A stretch of DNA of 64,000 nt, taken from positions 24,273,307 to 24,337,306 of the forward strand of contig NC_068343.1 in NCBI RefSeq assembly GCF_014633365.1, in the 5' to 3' direction. Of the stretch, positions 10,021 through 20,860 are shown one piece after another (positions within the stretch are counted from its first letter, which is position 1; the number at the start of each line of letters is the position of its first letter). Below the pieces are notes generated by a model. It saw only the letters and a program-made list of their open reading frames with translations. It was not told the DNA's origin and made no database searches. Source of the stretch: Diospyros lotus (taxonomy: Eukaryota > Streptophyta > Magnoliopsida > Ericales > Ebenaceae). The translations under genes were made by a program, and so were the position numbers.

Positions 10021-12480
10021 TGTAACACCCCGCCCTATACAGGCGTGTCACTATAAGGAAATTCCTGGGGTTTTCTTTTTTAAAAGGTCTGATACTTGCG
10101 ACGCCTGTGAGTACAATCTTCACATTGCAGATGAAACACTCGTCGTAAAACTACAGCCGGCACCCGCGATGATCTTAAGAACAATCTCAACATGCAGATA
10201 ATATACCCCGAGAATTCCAGTCTTACTCGTTTAGTTAACAATAACAAATCTTAACCGAACGAGACAATATAAACACAGCGGAATACTTAATTAATCAAAA
10301 TGACGTGGCCTACCACGTGTTACACACCAAAATGTTCCCATATCGTCATATGTATACAATATCAATACTAATTATTACAACATCGTCAAGTGATATATAA
10401 CATCAATACTTCCAAAATAATATAACAACAACAACTATCAAACAAACACCACTGGCTCATCTGTCATGTCCTCGACCTCGTTGTAGTCCCTGACTGGAAC
10501 GTTGAATGTTCCAGGGGCATAACCCATGTTAGATGATAAACCATCTAAGTGAAGGTATGAAACAGTTATACAATGCATGAAAGACACACGAGCATGGCAT
10601 ACTATACGACAACATGCAAGACACGTCTAACTCGAGATATCACCTTGACATACTTAATCCCTCGAATGTCCCACTGTGGCACACGTTCACCTGGTCCAAC
10701 GTTAATCCCTCGAGTGCACCGTCGTGACACCCGTTCACCTGGTTTAACATTATTCCCTCGAGTGTCCCAGTGAGACACCCGTTCACCTGGATTAACATTG
10801 TCTCAATCTCAAGTAGACCTCATACGGACCCAACGATGCAATTAAACTTGACCCCAAATGATATGAAAATTTACACGCCATGCACCAACATTTTAAAATA
10901 AAACAGTTAATGCAATGTAGCAAATATCGACACAATGATCATAAGCAAAGCCTTGTAAAACAATCTATGTCTAGGAGGGTATAACCGCTCACCAGAACCC
11001 ACCACAAGCACCTAAAAACACTTCCAAGACAAGGAAAAGTTGGAATCAAACCACTCACCTTAATTCGGAAAAGTCCGGATTTCGCCTCGAAAAACGTGCC
11101 ACACCTTAAAAATTGTGTAATTCTTCTTCCAATGACCCAATTGATTCCTATTTCACCATTTAAGACCTTTGGAATCAATATTTCTATTTTTCCACAATTT
11201 CTCTATTTTTATTTATTTTTCAAACATTTCTATCTTCGGAAATTCATTAAAAATACCTAACATCAATTTTCACAAAATATTTTTCCATGATAATTCTTAA
11301 AATAATTTTACCTAAATTCTGAAATTAAAAACAAAGAAAAAACATACCTCACTCGCCCTCACGCGCCACCCAGAGGTCCCGCGAGTGGCTGCCACGCGCC
11401 GCCGCACAGTCTTATTCTCCGGTCGTCTTCTCCTATTCCGGCGATGTCCAATACCCTAAATTCTTATAGGGGCTTGTAGAGCTCTTCAAGACGACCTCAA
11501 TGGTGCCCTTGTTCGTCGGAAAGAGTGGCCGGAAGTAGGATTAAAAGCGAGTTGCAGGTCGCGGTGGCGGCGGTTCGTTTTTTCCGGCCAAGCTTCTAAA
11601 ACCCCTCCATTTCTACACCAATCGATCCCAAATGCTCCAGAAATGATCCTCTAAATCCAAGGAACAAAAGCCCCTTATCCCTCAAGCTTGATTCAAGCAA
11701 AAACACAAGAAATTTGAGCGATTTCGTTTTTGAAACCCTCGGCCGAAAACCTCCTTTTATACTCGTTTTTGACCCGATTCCCTACCATATCCGGCTCGTT
11801 CTTATCCCTTAAACCCAAATCCAACCTCTAAACCAATCGAGAAACCCCAGAACGCGAGCCTAAGCCCTCGAAAGATTCGGCCAAATCGGAAATCTCTTCC
11901 GCCATTAAAACCGGTCACCTCAATGCTTTTTTTCGGCCAATGGTGAGCCCCTACAGCTTCATCATCGCCTGAAGCTAGCCTAGCACCTCCCAGGCGACCT
12001 TCCCGACGTCCAGAGGCGGCTGGCCGGTGACCCATGTGCGGCGGTCGCGTTCACACCTTGGAAATTTTGGAATTTTGCAGTTTAGCCCCTAGTTAATTTT
12101 TAATTGCATTTTCTCCTAACCCTAAACACCCTTGAACTATCCAACACTTTCACAACAGCCCTCAAGTTCTATATTTTCTATTTCCCTTTGGAATTTCTAA
12201 AAAAATCGTTAATTCGACCTTCTTCTGATACTTTGCAAAATCTACACTTTTGCTCGTACGCCCTTATTTGTGTACTTTTCATTTCAAACCTTTGAAAATC
12301 CCTTGATTGTGTCTAGTATTGCTTATTTGAACCATTTTGACCTTCGTTGACCTACTTGACACAGTCCCTCGCCTTTTTTTTATGTTTTGCATATTGCACT
12401 TAGGCCCGAAACTATTGTAAATTCCATTTTGATCCCATAACTTCCAAAACTCCTCTTAATATTTAATACTGGGTATTACA
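10021..12480 (-). repeat. 5' LTR of the Tekay-like element
   Basis: 2460 bp; near-identical partner of 2198-4640. TATA on minus at the complement of 11753-11761; hairpin 10529-10548; palindrome 10494-10515; three 48-bp units about 10653-10798. It should drive transcription leftward. Confidence 0.95.
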
Positions 12481-12485
12481 CATCT

Positions 12486-12556
12486 TTTCATCACTATTTG
12501 CATATATTGACTAGGCTACACTTGCCTGAATTAATTGTGCATAAAATCACACATCA
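12486..12556 (+). mobile_element. Athila-type solo LTR, right end
   Basis: Continuation of 756-2197 after the inserted element and its TSD copy; ends CACACATCA. Beyond it the 165-bp repeat resumes with 'gcctcatcattgctctagg', which shows that this LTR interrupted the repeat block. Confidence 0.6.
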
Positions 12557-13201
12557 GCCTCATCATTGCTCTAGGCGTCTCGAGCCTGCCTCGACCTTAT
12601 CGAGCTAGGCCTTATATCAGACAGGCGTAAAGGGCCTCAAGCCAGCCTTGGCCCTCCTTTAAACCGTGTTTGAGATTCAGACCAACATGGTTAGTCGACC
12701 CCACGCGGACCTCGAGCACAGCCCTATCATTGCTCTAGGCGCCTCGAGTCTGCCTCAGCCCTATCGAGCCATGCCTTGTATCAGACAGGCGCACAATTCC
12801 TTAAGGTTGCCTTAGTCCTCTTTTAAACCGTGCTCGGGATCCAGATCAACATGGCCAGTTCGCCCCGCAAGAACCTCAAGCACAGCCCCATCATTACTCT
12901 AGGTGCCTCGAGCCTATTGAGCCATGCCTTGTAGCAAACAGGCACGTCGAACCTCAAGTTTACCTAGGTTTGATCCCAAAGTCGTGCCTTGTATCAAATA
13001 GGCACATCGAATTTCGTGTCTACCACGGTCCAATCCCAAAGTCGTGCCTTATAGCAAACAAGCATGACAAACCTCGGGTCTACCTTGGTTTGATCCCTAA
13101 GTTGTGCCTTGTATCAAATAGGCACGCCAGATTTTGCATCTACCTCGATCCAATCCCAAAGTCGTGCCTTGTAGCAAACAGACACGTCAGATTTTGAATC
13201 T
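12557..13201 (+). repeat. Tandem repeats of the Tat/Retand-like element (right part)
   Basis: About 2.5 more 165-bp units (starts near 12638 and 12797), then an exact-period 60-bp array at 12961-13200 (four units; 'atcccaaagtcgtgcctt' recurs every 60 bases). Because 60 is a multiple of 3, a repetitive 75-codon frame (12970-13197) with a 20-residue period is open; I regard it as a by-product, not a gene. Confidence 0.75.
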
Positions 13202-15015
13202 CAGGGGCGGAGCTACGTACAGCCAAGGGTAGGCAATTGCCCACCCTTCAATTTGAAAAATTACCATTGTATACATATAATTTAATTTTTCTTTTGATTT
13301 TTTCCTGAGCACCGAGCCACTTGCCCACCCTTCAATTTTAAAAATTATACTATATATATATATATAATTTATTTTCTCTTTAGGTTTTTTTATTTTTTTT
13401 GGTCCAGAGAACCACCCACCTCACCATCACCAACCTTCATTTGCTCTCTCTCTCTCTCTTTACTCGGATGGACAGTCTGTCAATCGGAGGTCGGATGCCC
13501 CCATTTTCATCGGTCGCCGACGTCTCCTCCTCCACCTAACTCACTTGGCTTCTATCTCTAGCTATCACTCTCTACCACATCTCTTCCATTGAAGCAAGAA
13601 CCAAGAACCCATCCGATCGTAAATCGATGTCTGATCTTCGATCTGACCATATTTTCGCTGTCAAAGTGGCCTCAATCTACAAGGAGATAAGTCTTTTGAT
13701 TACATATTCATGATATATCCATATATACACAGGTGTTGGGTTTGGTCGGAAGTTTAATCTTAAATCTACGAAGTTTTGGCCATTGGATTTTGTTGGTTTT
13801 TAAGTATGTTAGTCGATGGGGATAAGGGTGTGGGGTGGTTGCCTCTAATTACTGGAAACCACCAGCCACGATGATCGATGACGACTGCTAGAGTGTTTAT
13901 AGGTTTGGCCGAAAGTTTAATCTCAGATCTACGAAGATCCGACCATTGGATTTTGTTGGTTTTTGAGTAAGTTGGTAGATAGGGATAAGGGTGTCGAGTG
14001 GTTGCCTCTGATCGCCGAAAAATATCGGTCGGGATGGCCGGTGACAACTGCTAGTACATTTACGCGCATTGAGTTTGACAACTCTCTGTGTGTTTTTCAA
14101 TTATGGCTGAAAATTAAAGGGATTAATTTTTTTAGTTGCATATTTGCAATTATAGATTTGTCAATTGCATATTTGAAATTATGTTGATTTTTTATTCTTT
14201 ATTTAAATTTAATTGCCAATTGCATATTTGAAATTATGTTGATTTTTTATTGAAATTTAATTGCCAATTGCATATTTGAAATTATTTTGATTTTTTATGG
14301 TAAACATTGGATGATGAGAGCTTCTATGATGAAATTTTATACTCCCGGGGTTGGGCCTGCCCAATTAGGAGGTATAGAGAGTTTAGGAACTGTATTGTCT
14401 TTTGTGTGTGGTGAACATTAGGCGAGAGAGAAATAGAACTTTTGAGAATGTTGAGAAAGATATGTATATATATATATATATATATTGCTTAAGGGAACCG
14501 TTCTTCTTGCTTTCCTGTTTTTTTGTAGGTTATGGGTTTACCTTTCTTTTTTGAGTCCAGTGCACAATTTATTGATGAGCGCTCTTTGAAAATTTTCTTT
14601 ATTAATAAAAAAGTTGGCAATGGATGTTTAGTGAGGTAGTTAAAGTGATAGAAATGCTTATAACTTTATTTGAAAAATGTTGAGGGGATTGCAATTTGGC
14701 ATTGCTCTGGAGAGATTGTTTGTTGTGGAACTTGAAGTTGTAGAAAAGTCATGGCGCATGATCAATTTCAAAGTTAATAGACGGTTATGCTTGACTTTAA
14801 CAGTAGATTGGAAGTTATATTGGTTGAGATGATAAGTTCAACCATTGTGGAACTCTGTTGCAATTGAAGTATCAGAAAGAAAACAGAAATATTGAATTTC
14901 CCTTGTAATAATTTATCGATTTTTTTTTATTATTATATTATTTTAATTTTTTTGTGTTATTGATTTTTTTTTTTTTTTTTGCCCACCCTGCCTAAAATTC
15001 CTAGCTCCACCCCTG
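13202..15015. mobile_element. Non-autonomous hAT-type DNA transposon
   Basis: 1814 bp. Terminal inverted repeats CAGGGGCGGAGCTA and, inverted at the right end, CAGGGGTGGAGCTA (13/14). 8-bp TSD TTGAATCT (13194-13201) and TCGAGTCT (15016-15023), 6/8 identical. The flanks join to restore the 60-bp repeat. The termini and the 'TTGCCCACCC' subterminal motif (13247 and 13321, inverted copy near 14985) match the common plant hAT style. No transposase ORF is visible. Internal duplications: two copies of about 165 bp at 13738-13902 and 13903-14067, and three copies of 'gcatatttgaaattat' at 14140-14290. Confidence 0.88.
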
Positions 15016-15023
15016 TCGAGTCT

Positions 15024-16372
15024 ACCTCGGTCCGATTCCAAAGTACCTTATATCAAACATGGCAAAAAAGGCTAAGAGGCATTGCGACCAAAAGAAGACG
15101 TGCAAGACAAAACAGGAAACAAGGTACCTAGAAAATACCTTCCATTTCATTACAAAACTTACATCTGATTACAAGACTTATATCTATAGTAATCTTACAT
15201 TACACCTGCCTATCATGCTACAACCCCTTCAAAAAATGCTACGCGTAGCCTAAAAGCACACCCAAAGTAAAAGCAAGGCCAAGCAGCAGTTGCTACGAAA
15301 CTCACCCCCTCTATATATCATTAGTAACAACCCTACACAGGACGCCTGGCAAAGGCTGAAACTCTTTTTGTATCGTCGGACATCCTATTCCTAACAAAGG
15401 GGTCGTATTCTGCTGGCCCAACAGCCGTTCCTAAATAAAAGTGCAAGAAGACCTAGCACCCATGCGATGTTGAGATCTCCCACCCTTGGAGCAATCAAGC
15501 ACCCCCCTACGTCCAACCTGGTGATGTTGGCATCAAAGATCAAAGTACTCAAACACAGGAGCATGGTGCTTCCGTAAGAGGCAAACTCCAAGAAAGCTAC
15601 ATTACCCATTCTAGACACGACACGTCTTACCTATCCTAGTATTGCTCCCACCCAAATACGCTTAACCTAAGACCTCTCGGCCCCCGCTGGGCTGGTTTCA
15701 GTCCCATCCATGACGTCACCAGTGGAAACGCCCCTCCCAGATAAAAAAACCCCACTGTAAACCATTGACCCTATTCCCTAGTTCCCCAGAACCAAGACAC
15801 AAACAAACGTTAACAGCACGAAAAAGAACCAAGGGCTTTCCCTCTTCTTTTATAAGCACAATCACCCAATGGTTAGGGATCCTCACCATCTCCTAAAAAT
15901 TTAATGCGACCAGGCTCCAAAAAATTATGCCATCAATACAGCCATACCCTGACCTCGAAAACCAAAAGGCCACTCCCATCGTGACCAATCAACTCCTTTT
16001 ATGAGCTAAATAGAACACCTACACGGCGAAACATTTCACAAAAAATAGCATGCCTAGTGCCACCGAAGCGTCGCCTCATTTATGACCTCAAATCTCATGC
16101 CACGCACGTGATTCCCCCAAACCTCTGTAATACCCCAGAGTCTTCCCTCCAAACACTTTCCCTCGAACTCTAAGATCGGGCACCAACCCTAGCACCTAAC
16201 TCATGAACCACTGCGTTAGCATTTAAGGGCCCCAGCTTAGCTAGGGAAAAAGTGTGACACACTAGAATCAGAACAAAGGAGAGGTTTTACGAAGAAGAAA
16301 AATAGTTAAACCTTTCATTTTGATTAGCAAGTCTAAATGTGGCAAAACTAGCCGGTCGCGATATCATAAGCC
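15024..16372 (+). other. Non-coding internal region of the Tat/Retand-like element
   Basis: After a last fragment of the 60-bp repeat (15024-15060) this is unique-looking sequence of moderate GC. Short frames occur (for example 15391-15618, minus) but none has recognisable features. I see no gag-pol, so the element is non-autonomous. Confidence 0.4.
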
Positions 16373-16561
16373 CTAATAAAATCGGGCTGCTAAGAAAACA
16401 CCAGAAGGAAAGAAAGCAGTAAAATCAACCTGACTTGGCTCGAGGCTCGACGTCATCGGCAACACCTTCCTCAATTCGACCCACTTCGATTTTGGGAATT
16501 CCCCTTGAAGTCCCAGCGGCACGTCCATCTTCGATCGCATCAACAAGTCCTCCGCCTTCAA
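16373..16561 (-). pseudogene. Possible C-terminal remnant of the antisense ORF
   Basis: 62 codons in the same frame as, and directly downstream of, the antisense coiled-coil ORF, separated by several stops (16562-16594). It has an acidic/amphipathic character and no known domain. It may be the former end of that protein. Confidence 0.3.
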
Positions 16562-16591
16562 CCCTCATATAGGGCTTGCAAGGCTATAGGT

Positions 16592-17329
16592 CTAGGCTAG
16601 GAATAAAGTTCGAACATGGAGTAAGGCGTCCACGTAACCCTCCAAATAATCATCTGCGACCTCCAACATCTGAGCCCTGCCGACTTCTGCCCTTAATCGG
16701 GCCACCTCGAGCGCAGCTCTCAAATGGGTAACCTCTTCCCTTGAATCGTGAAGCTCTGCCCTGGCATCATCACGCTGGCGGCCAAGTCCATCTATGACCT
16801 CATGGTAGCGAACCAACGATGCCTCCGCCTTCTTTAACTGCTGACTCAAGTTGGCCGTCACCTTGGCTAGTTCATCCCCCACCTTACTTTCCGCCACCTC
16901 TTGGACTCGTCTTATCTCCTCTTGATGCAACCGTTTGAGAGAAGTCATATTTGTTTGGAACTCGAACTCCAATGCACGGCATTCCGCCAATACCCCTAGA
17001 GCCCGATCCTCCACCCGACGGTACGCTGCCCGTTGATCCCCTAAAGTAGGAGGGTTAGACACGCCCACAGAAGGAGCACTAGCAGATGGCTCAACCCCTC
17101 CGACATCCCTCAGGTGTTTCCTAATCGACGACCGCCTCTCATTGATAGCAAGTCCCTCAGAATGCAATGTCGAAACTGCACCAAAAGCATTTGAAAGAAC
17201 TAACACGACAGTGGAAGATACAAGATTAGCAGTTGAGAGAGTGACATCTCCTTCGTCAATGCAGCTAGAAGCCTCTCTCTTTCCCTTGAAGACAGCCTTC
17301 AGCATTTCCCTAATAAGACGATGAGCCAT
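16592..17329 (-). CDS. Antisense coiled-coil protein of the Tat/Retand-like element
   Basis: The start chosen is ATG 17329 (MAHRLIREMLKAVFKGKR), not the more upstream in-frame ATG at 17494, because a TATA box lies between them. 245 residues. N-terminal third is low complexity; residues about 120-240 are heptad-like (ELAKVTANLSQQLKKAEASL, RDDARAELHDSREEVTHLRA) and end in DDYLEGYVDALLHV. This is the look of the C-terminal coiled coil of plant 'putative gypsy type transposon' proteins. Antisense ORFs between pol and the 3' LTR are described in Tat/Retand elements. Role unknown; a structural or gag-like function is possible. Confidence 0.6.
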   Translation of the reverse strand: MAHRLIREMLKAVFKGKREASSCIDEGDVTLSTANLVSSTVVLVLSNAFGAVSTLHSEGLAINERRSSIRKHLRDVGGVEPSASAPSVGVSNPPTLGDQRAAYRRVEDRALGVLAECRALEFEFQTNMTSLKRLHQEEIRRVQEVAESKVGDELAKVTANLSQQLKKAEASLVRYHEVIDGLGRQRDDARAELHDSREEVTHLRAALEVARLRAEVGRAQMLEVADDYLEGYVDALLHVRTLFLA

Positions 17330-17433
17330 TTCGCCCCAAGAAACGATTAAAGAGAAAGATCTAGAAAAACAACACACATTTGACGCAACAAAGAAGAAGA
17401 AGTAATGATGGAAAACCCAAAAGAGAAGGGGCG

Positions 17434-17446
17434 CACCCTTTATATT
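17434..17446 (-). promoter_or_regulatory. TATA box for the antisense ORF
   Basis: The minus strand reads AACAATATAAAGGG about 110 bases upstream of the ATG at 17329, followed by a pyrimidine-rich leader. That is a good fit to a plant TATA box and would give an independent antisense transcript. Confidence 0.5.
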
Positions 17447-17857
17447 GTTCCCATACAACGTGTTGGGAAGAAAACGAAGTGCTATTAGGCGCATAGCAAC
17501 AGCGATGGCCAGAAACCATCCGTCACAAATCCACCGCTATGAAATAGCCACCTGTCAAACATCTAAAGAGTTACCAATTATTTCCTACAACACCCCCATC
17601 TCCTGGGAAAAACACCTCAATACCACGTGCGCCACGCTCACCACCAATCAAAGCATAAAGGGAAATACTTCACCGTCGAAAGCCAAGTGATTTCCAGATG
17701 CCTTTAGAGCCAGCATCTGTTCAAACAAGACCATGCATCAACTTGGCCGTCCACCTCAGTCAGATCCTAATGACAATCTAACTCTCCAAAACTAGCGTAT
17801 GCAGCAAATTACCCAGGCTTCCTTTCTCTAACTCGAACGCTCGCTTCTCGAGCATCC

Positions 17858-17869
17858 GACCTGGGGGGC
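17858..17869 (+). other. Polypurine-like tract before right LTR
   Basis: ACCTGGGGGGC immediately before TGTGGACCGTCC, the inferred LTR start. It supports plus-sense for the Tat-like element. Confidence 0.45.
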
Positions 17870-18420
17870 TGTGGACCGTCCGAGCCCAATTTGGCCGCTC
17901 CCTCTTGGCCCAATCTCAGCCTATCTCTTGGCCCAATCTTACCCTTCCCTCTCGGCCCAATCTGACCCCTCCCTCTCCGCCCATCTCTCGACCTTACACT
18001 AGCCTGCAACAACATCATTACAGCCTCTACTGGATATCTATGTGCTTGTCTCAGATCCCATCCCCATTAATGGTGGATCACATCCACATTAATGAGGGTC
18101 CCGTTGACACTATGTTGCCACCATGCCACCACTTGGGAACCTCCACCGACACCGGATACTCAGTCCCATCACCTGTAAATGCACAACGCATGCATGCAAG
18201 AGGACGGCTTCTCCTCATATATCAACTAGTTCTTTTCAGAGATAAGGTATATTCTGCCCTCTAACCTACTGATACACTATCATTTCTTTACCCTTTTCCT
18301 CACTCGAGCGTTGGAGTGCTTGTAAGTGCCGGTCGCCCCCCAGATTGACCCATTATCAAAGCCCGCTCCCTGCCATTGCAATCCCGTCTCCGATCGGCCC
18401 CCCTTGGTCAGGAAGGAACT
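17870..18420 (+). repeat. Right LTR of the Tat/Retand-like element
   Basis: About 551 bp from TGTGGACCGTCC to GGAAGGAAC; its last 155 bp match 1-153. 'CGAGCGTTGGAGTGCTTG' at 18305-18322 is the Tat U5-type motif. The start is inferred from the tract just before it, since the matching part of the left LTR lies outside the window. Confidence 0.6.
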
Positions 18421-19867
18421 ACAAATATAATAAAAGTAATAAAAGATATAAAGAGAATAATTTATTTTAAAATTATAGTAAGAGAGGTAAAATTGAAAAT
18501 AAAACTAGAAAGTAAATTTGATATTGATGAGTATTATATTATTTACTCAACATCAAATTTGGTGATTAAAGTTGTACCCAATACCAAATTGGTGTATTCA
18601 TTAGAGTGTATTTTGATACCAAATTGGCGTTGGGCACCAATTTGGTGGTCCATTGGAAATGCTCACAGCTTATTGCTAATGCTATCATAATACACAATTA
18701 CAATTTAAGCACGTGTTTAGTTATAAAGAATCATTTTTAATTTTAATTTTATAAATATGTATGCCTTAATATTTGACTTTTTTAAGAAATTGATGATATT
18801 TATTTTTGAAAATTTAAAAATATTTTTAGTACACTTTAATTTATAGTACGATGGTGAAGAATTATAAAATGGATTTTTTTATTTTTTAATTAGAGTTCTT
18901 AATTAATTTAATAAAAGAATTAAAAGTAAAAAATTAGAAAATATTCTCTAATTGTATCTGAAGTGATGAGTATATAATAGATTGGACAACTAGGAGCATG
19001 AATTATCATGGGATCTGCTCATTTTTTTTAAATGGTTATTATAAATATAAATATTGCAATTAATCCCTAATATTGTTGTTATCTTCTTCAATGAATAATT
19101 TTATATATTTCAAAAATATTCATTAGTTAAATTGAAAAACTCATGACCAGCTTAGAAATTAGAGTCCAACTTAGGCTTCTAGAAGTGGGGCCCAACTTAT
19201 AGAGGAAGGAGAATCTAGGACCTCATGTTTATGAGGTTTTTCTTTTTTATTTTTAAATAATCATATAAACTTTCCATAAACTTTCAAGAGATGTTAAAGC
19301 AAATTATCCCTAGTGATGGGATAATGAAAGCTTAGCTCAACTTTCAGGTTTTCAAAGATTGAGCTTAACAATCAGTTTGACAATGGGTAATGAATTGATT
19401 GGGCTCCAGATTTATTGTCAAGTTTTTTTTTTTTAAGTAAAAAATATGTATAGATAAAAAAAACGTATGTACAAAACTCAATTAGAGCATACCTCAATGT
19501 GTAATATCACAGAAAAACAAGTTAAATAGAACACTCAAGATCTACACATAGATGGGATCAAACATAGAAGAAACAAAGGAGCAACACGAAAGAAATACTA
19601 AGTAACAGTTTCAGATCAAAATGTCAACTCCAGAAAATGATATGTTGCTAAGTTGCATGGGCTGAAATGAAAAAAAATATGAAATGAAGTGTAAATGAGA
19701 AAAGAGTTTTTTTTTTTTTTTTTAAAAAGTAGAAAATAAAAATGGAAGGGAATTATGTAAATAAAAAATATATAGGAATTTTTTTTATAAATATAATTTT
19801 TAATATAAAATTATAAATTTTTTTATAAATGTAAGTGTATACATTAATTCCCTTACATTTTTATAAA
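18421..19867. other. AT-rich intergenic sequence
   Basis: No gene. 18545-18655 holds several near-palindromes built on 'ccaaatttggtg', followed by 'ccattggaaatgctc', a phrase common at the ends of plant MITEs, but I cannot define both ends. The rest is AT-rich with poly-T runs. Confidence 0.4.
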
Positions 19868-20860
19868 TGTATACATGTTATGGATTATATTTTCAAGCAA
19901 TTATTATATGTATAAAATTTATTTTCTATAAAATTGACCTTAGAAGTTGACTCCTGGTTCAATGGTGTCGACTCCCCTTAAGTTGAAGTTGACTCTTGCA
20001 AAGTTAGAGTCGACCCAACCAAGAGCAAGTTATGTAGAGTTGACATGGCAGCATTGGTGTATTTCGAAGAGTCGACTCTAGTAGTGAAGAAGTTGACTCT
20101 TGTATAACTAGAGTCGACTCCCATTTAAAATGGAAGTCGACTTCCAGGCTCCAACGATCGAATTTTTCAGCCGTTAAAAGAGTTGTTGGAAGCCAAATCT
20201 ATAAAAGGAAAAGGCGAAATCTAAAGAAAAAGAATACACAATCAAGATTAATCTTTCTAAAGACACTCTCAAGCACTCAAGAAAAGTAATCCAAGGTTCA
20301 AGTATTAGAGATACATCATTTGGAACCCAAGGCAAAGAAGAAGAAGTTTTCTTCTTATTGGTAACTCTTGTATTATTTATATTTGTCTTATAATATTATT
20401 GTGTTTAATTCCATTTTAGTGTAAAGTTGTTTGGACATAAGATTTATTTGTATTAATTATAGATTGTGTGTAGTATCCTAGAGCCTGATGTAATCTAAGT
20501 GTGTTGTATTAGTTTTCGGGGTGAGTTAAGAGGAACACTTTGATGTTGTGTAAAAGTTTCCTATATGAGCTTGTTGGAAAATTTAGGTGTGCTTATAGTG
20601 GAACTTCAAGTGTTCGGTTGACCTTGAAAGAGTAGACGTAGGTGTTGAAGACATCGAACCACTATATATCTTGTGTTAATATTGCGGTTATTTGTGTATT
20701 TATATTGCTATCACTCCCAAACTACATATATATTTATAATAAGTATTTTCTTTGTATAAGAAAAATTCAAAAGTTTGAAATGAAAATAATTCAGTTTAAT
20801 AAGTTTTTATTACTCAATTCACCCCCTCTTGAGTCGCTATTGTGTATCAAGGGATCAACA
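19868..20860 (+). mobile_element. Copia-type (SIRE/Maximus-like) LTR, copy 1
   Basis: About 993 bp. TGTATACATG start; array of GTCGAC/GTTGAC motifs (19935-20150); TATAAAA at 20200; leader 'tagttttcggggtgag'; end 'caattcaccccctcttgag...atcaaca', which is typical of SIRE/Maximus-like LTRs. It is similar to copy 2 at 23464. Flanking 5-mers ATAAA/TAAAA do not match exactly. No PBS follows, so it is probably a solo LTR. Confidence 0.7.

Larger units (their letters stand above)
2198..12480 (-). mobile_element. Complete Tekay/Del-like Ty3/gypsy retrotransposon (chromovirus type)
   Basis: 10,283 bp, LTRs 2198-4640 and 10021-12480, both starting TGTAACACCCCG and ending GGGTATTACA. A perfect 5-bp TSD CATCT flanks it (2193-2197 and 12481-12485). 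Sense is minus. In element order: 5' LTR, iMet-type primer-binding site, an extra acidic ORF, gag, protease, RT, RNase H, integrase with a chromodomain-like tail, polypurine tract, 3' LTR. The LTRs differ by roughly 2% in the first 200 bases compared by eye, so the insertion is fairly recent. It lies inside an older solo LTR. Gag-pol keeps one reading frame but has five in-frame stops. Confidence 0.95.

Noticed and set aside
10573..10773. Small ORFs in the Tekay LTRs (also 2748-2945, 3114-3353, 10939-11178)
   Set aside because: Same non-coding LTR sequence in both copies, with differences that do not respect codons; no homology.
12970..13197. 75-codon ORF with 20-residue repeats
   Set aside because: By-product of the exact 60-bp tandem repeat; no start context or homology.
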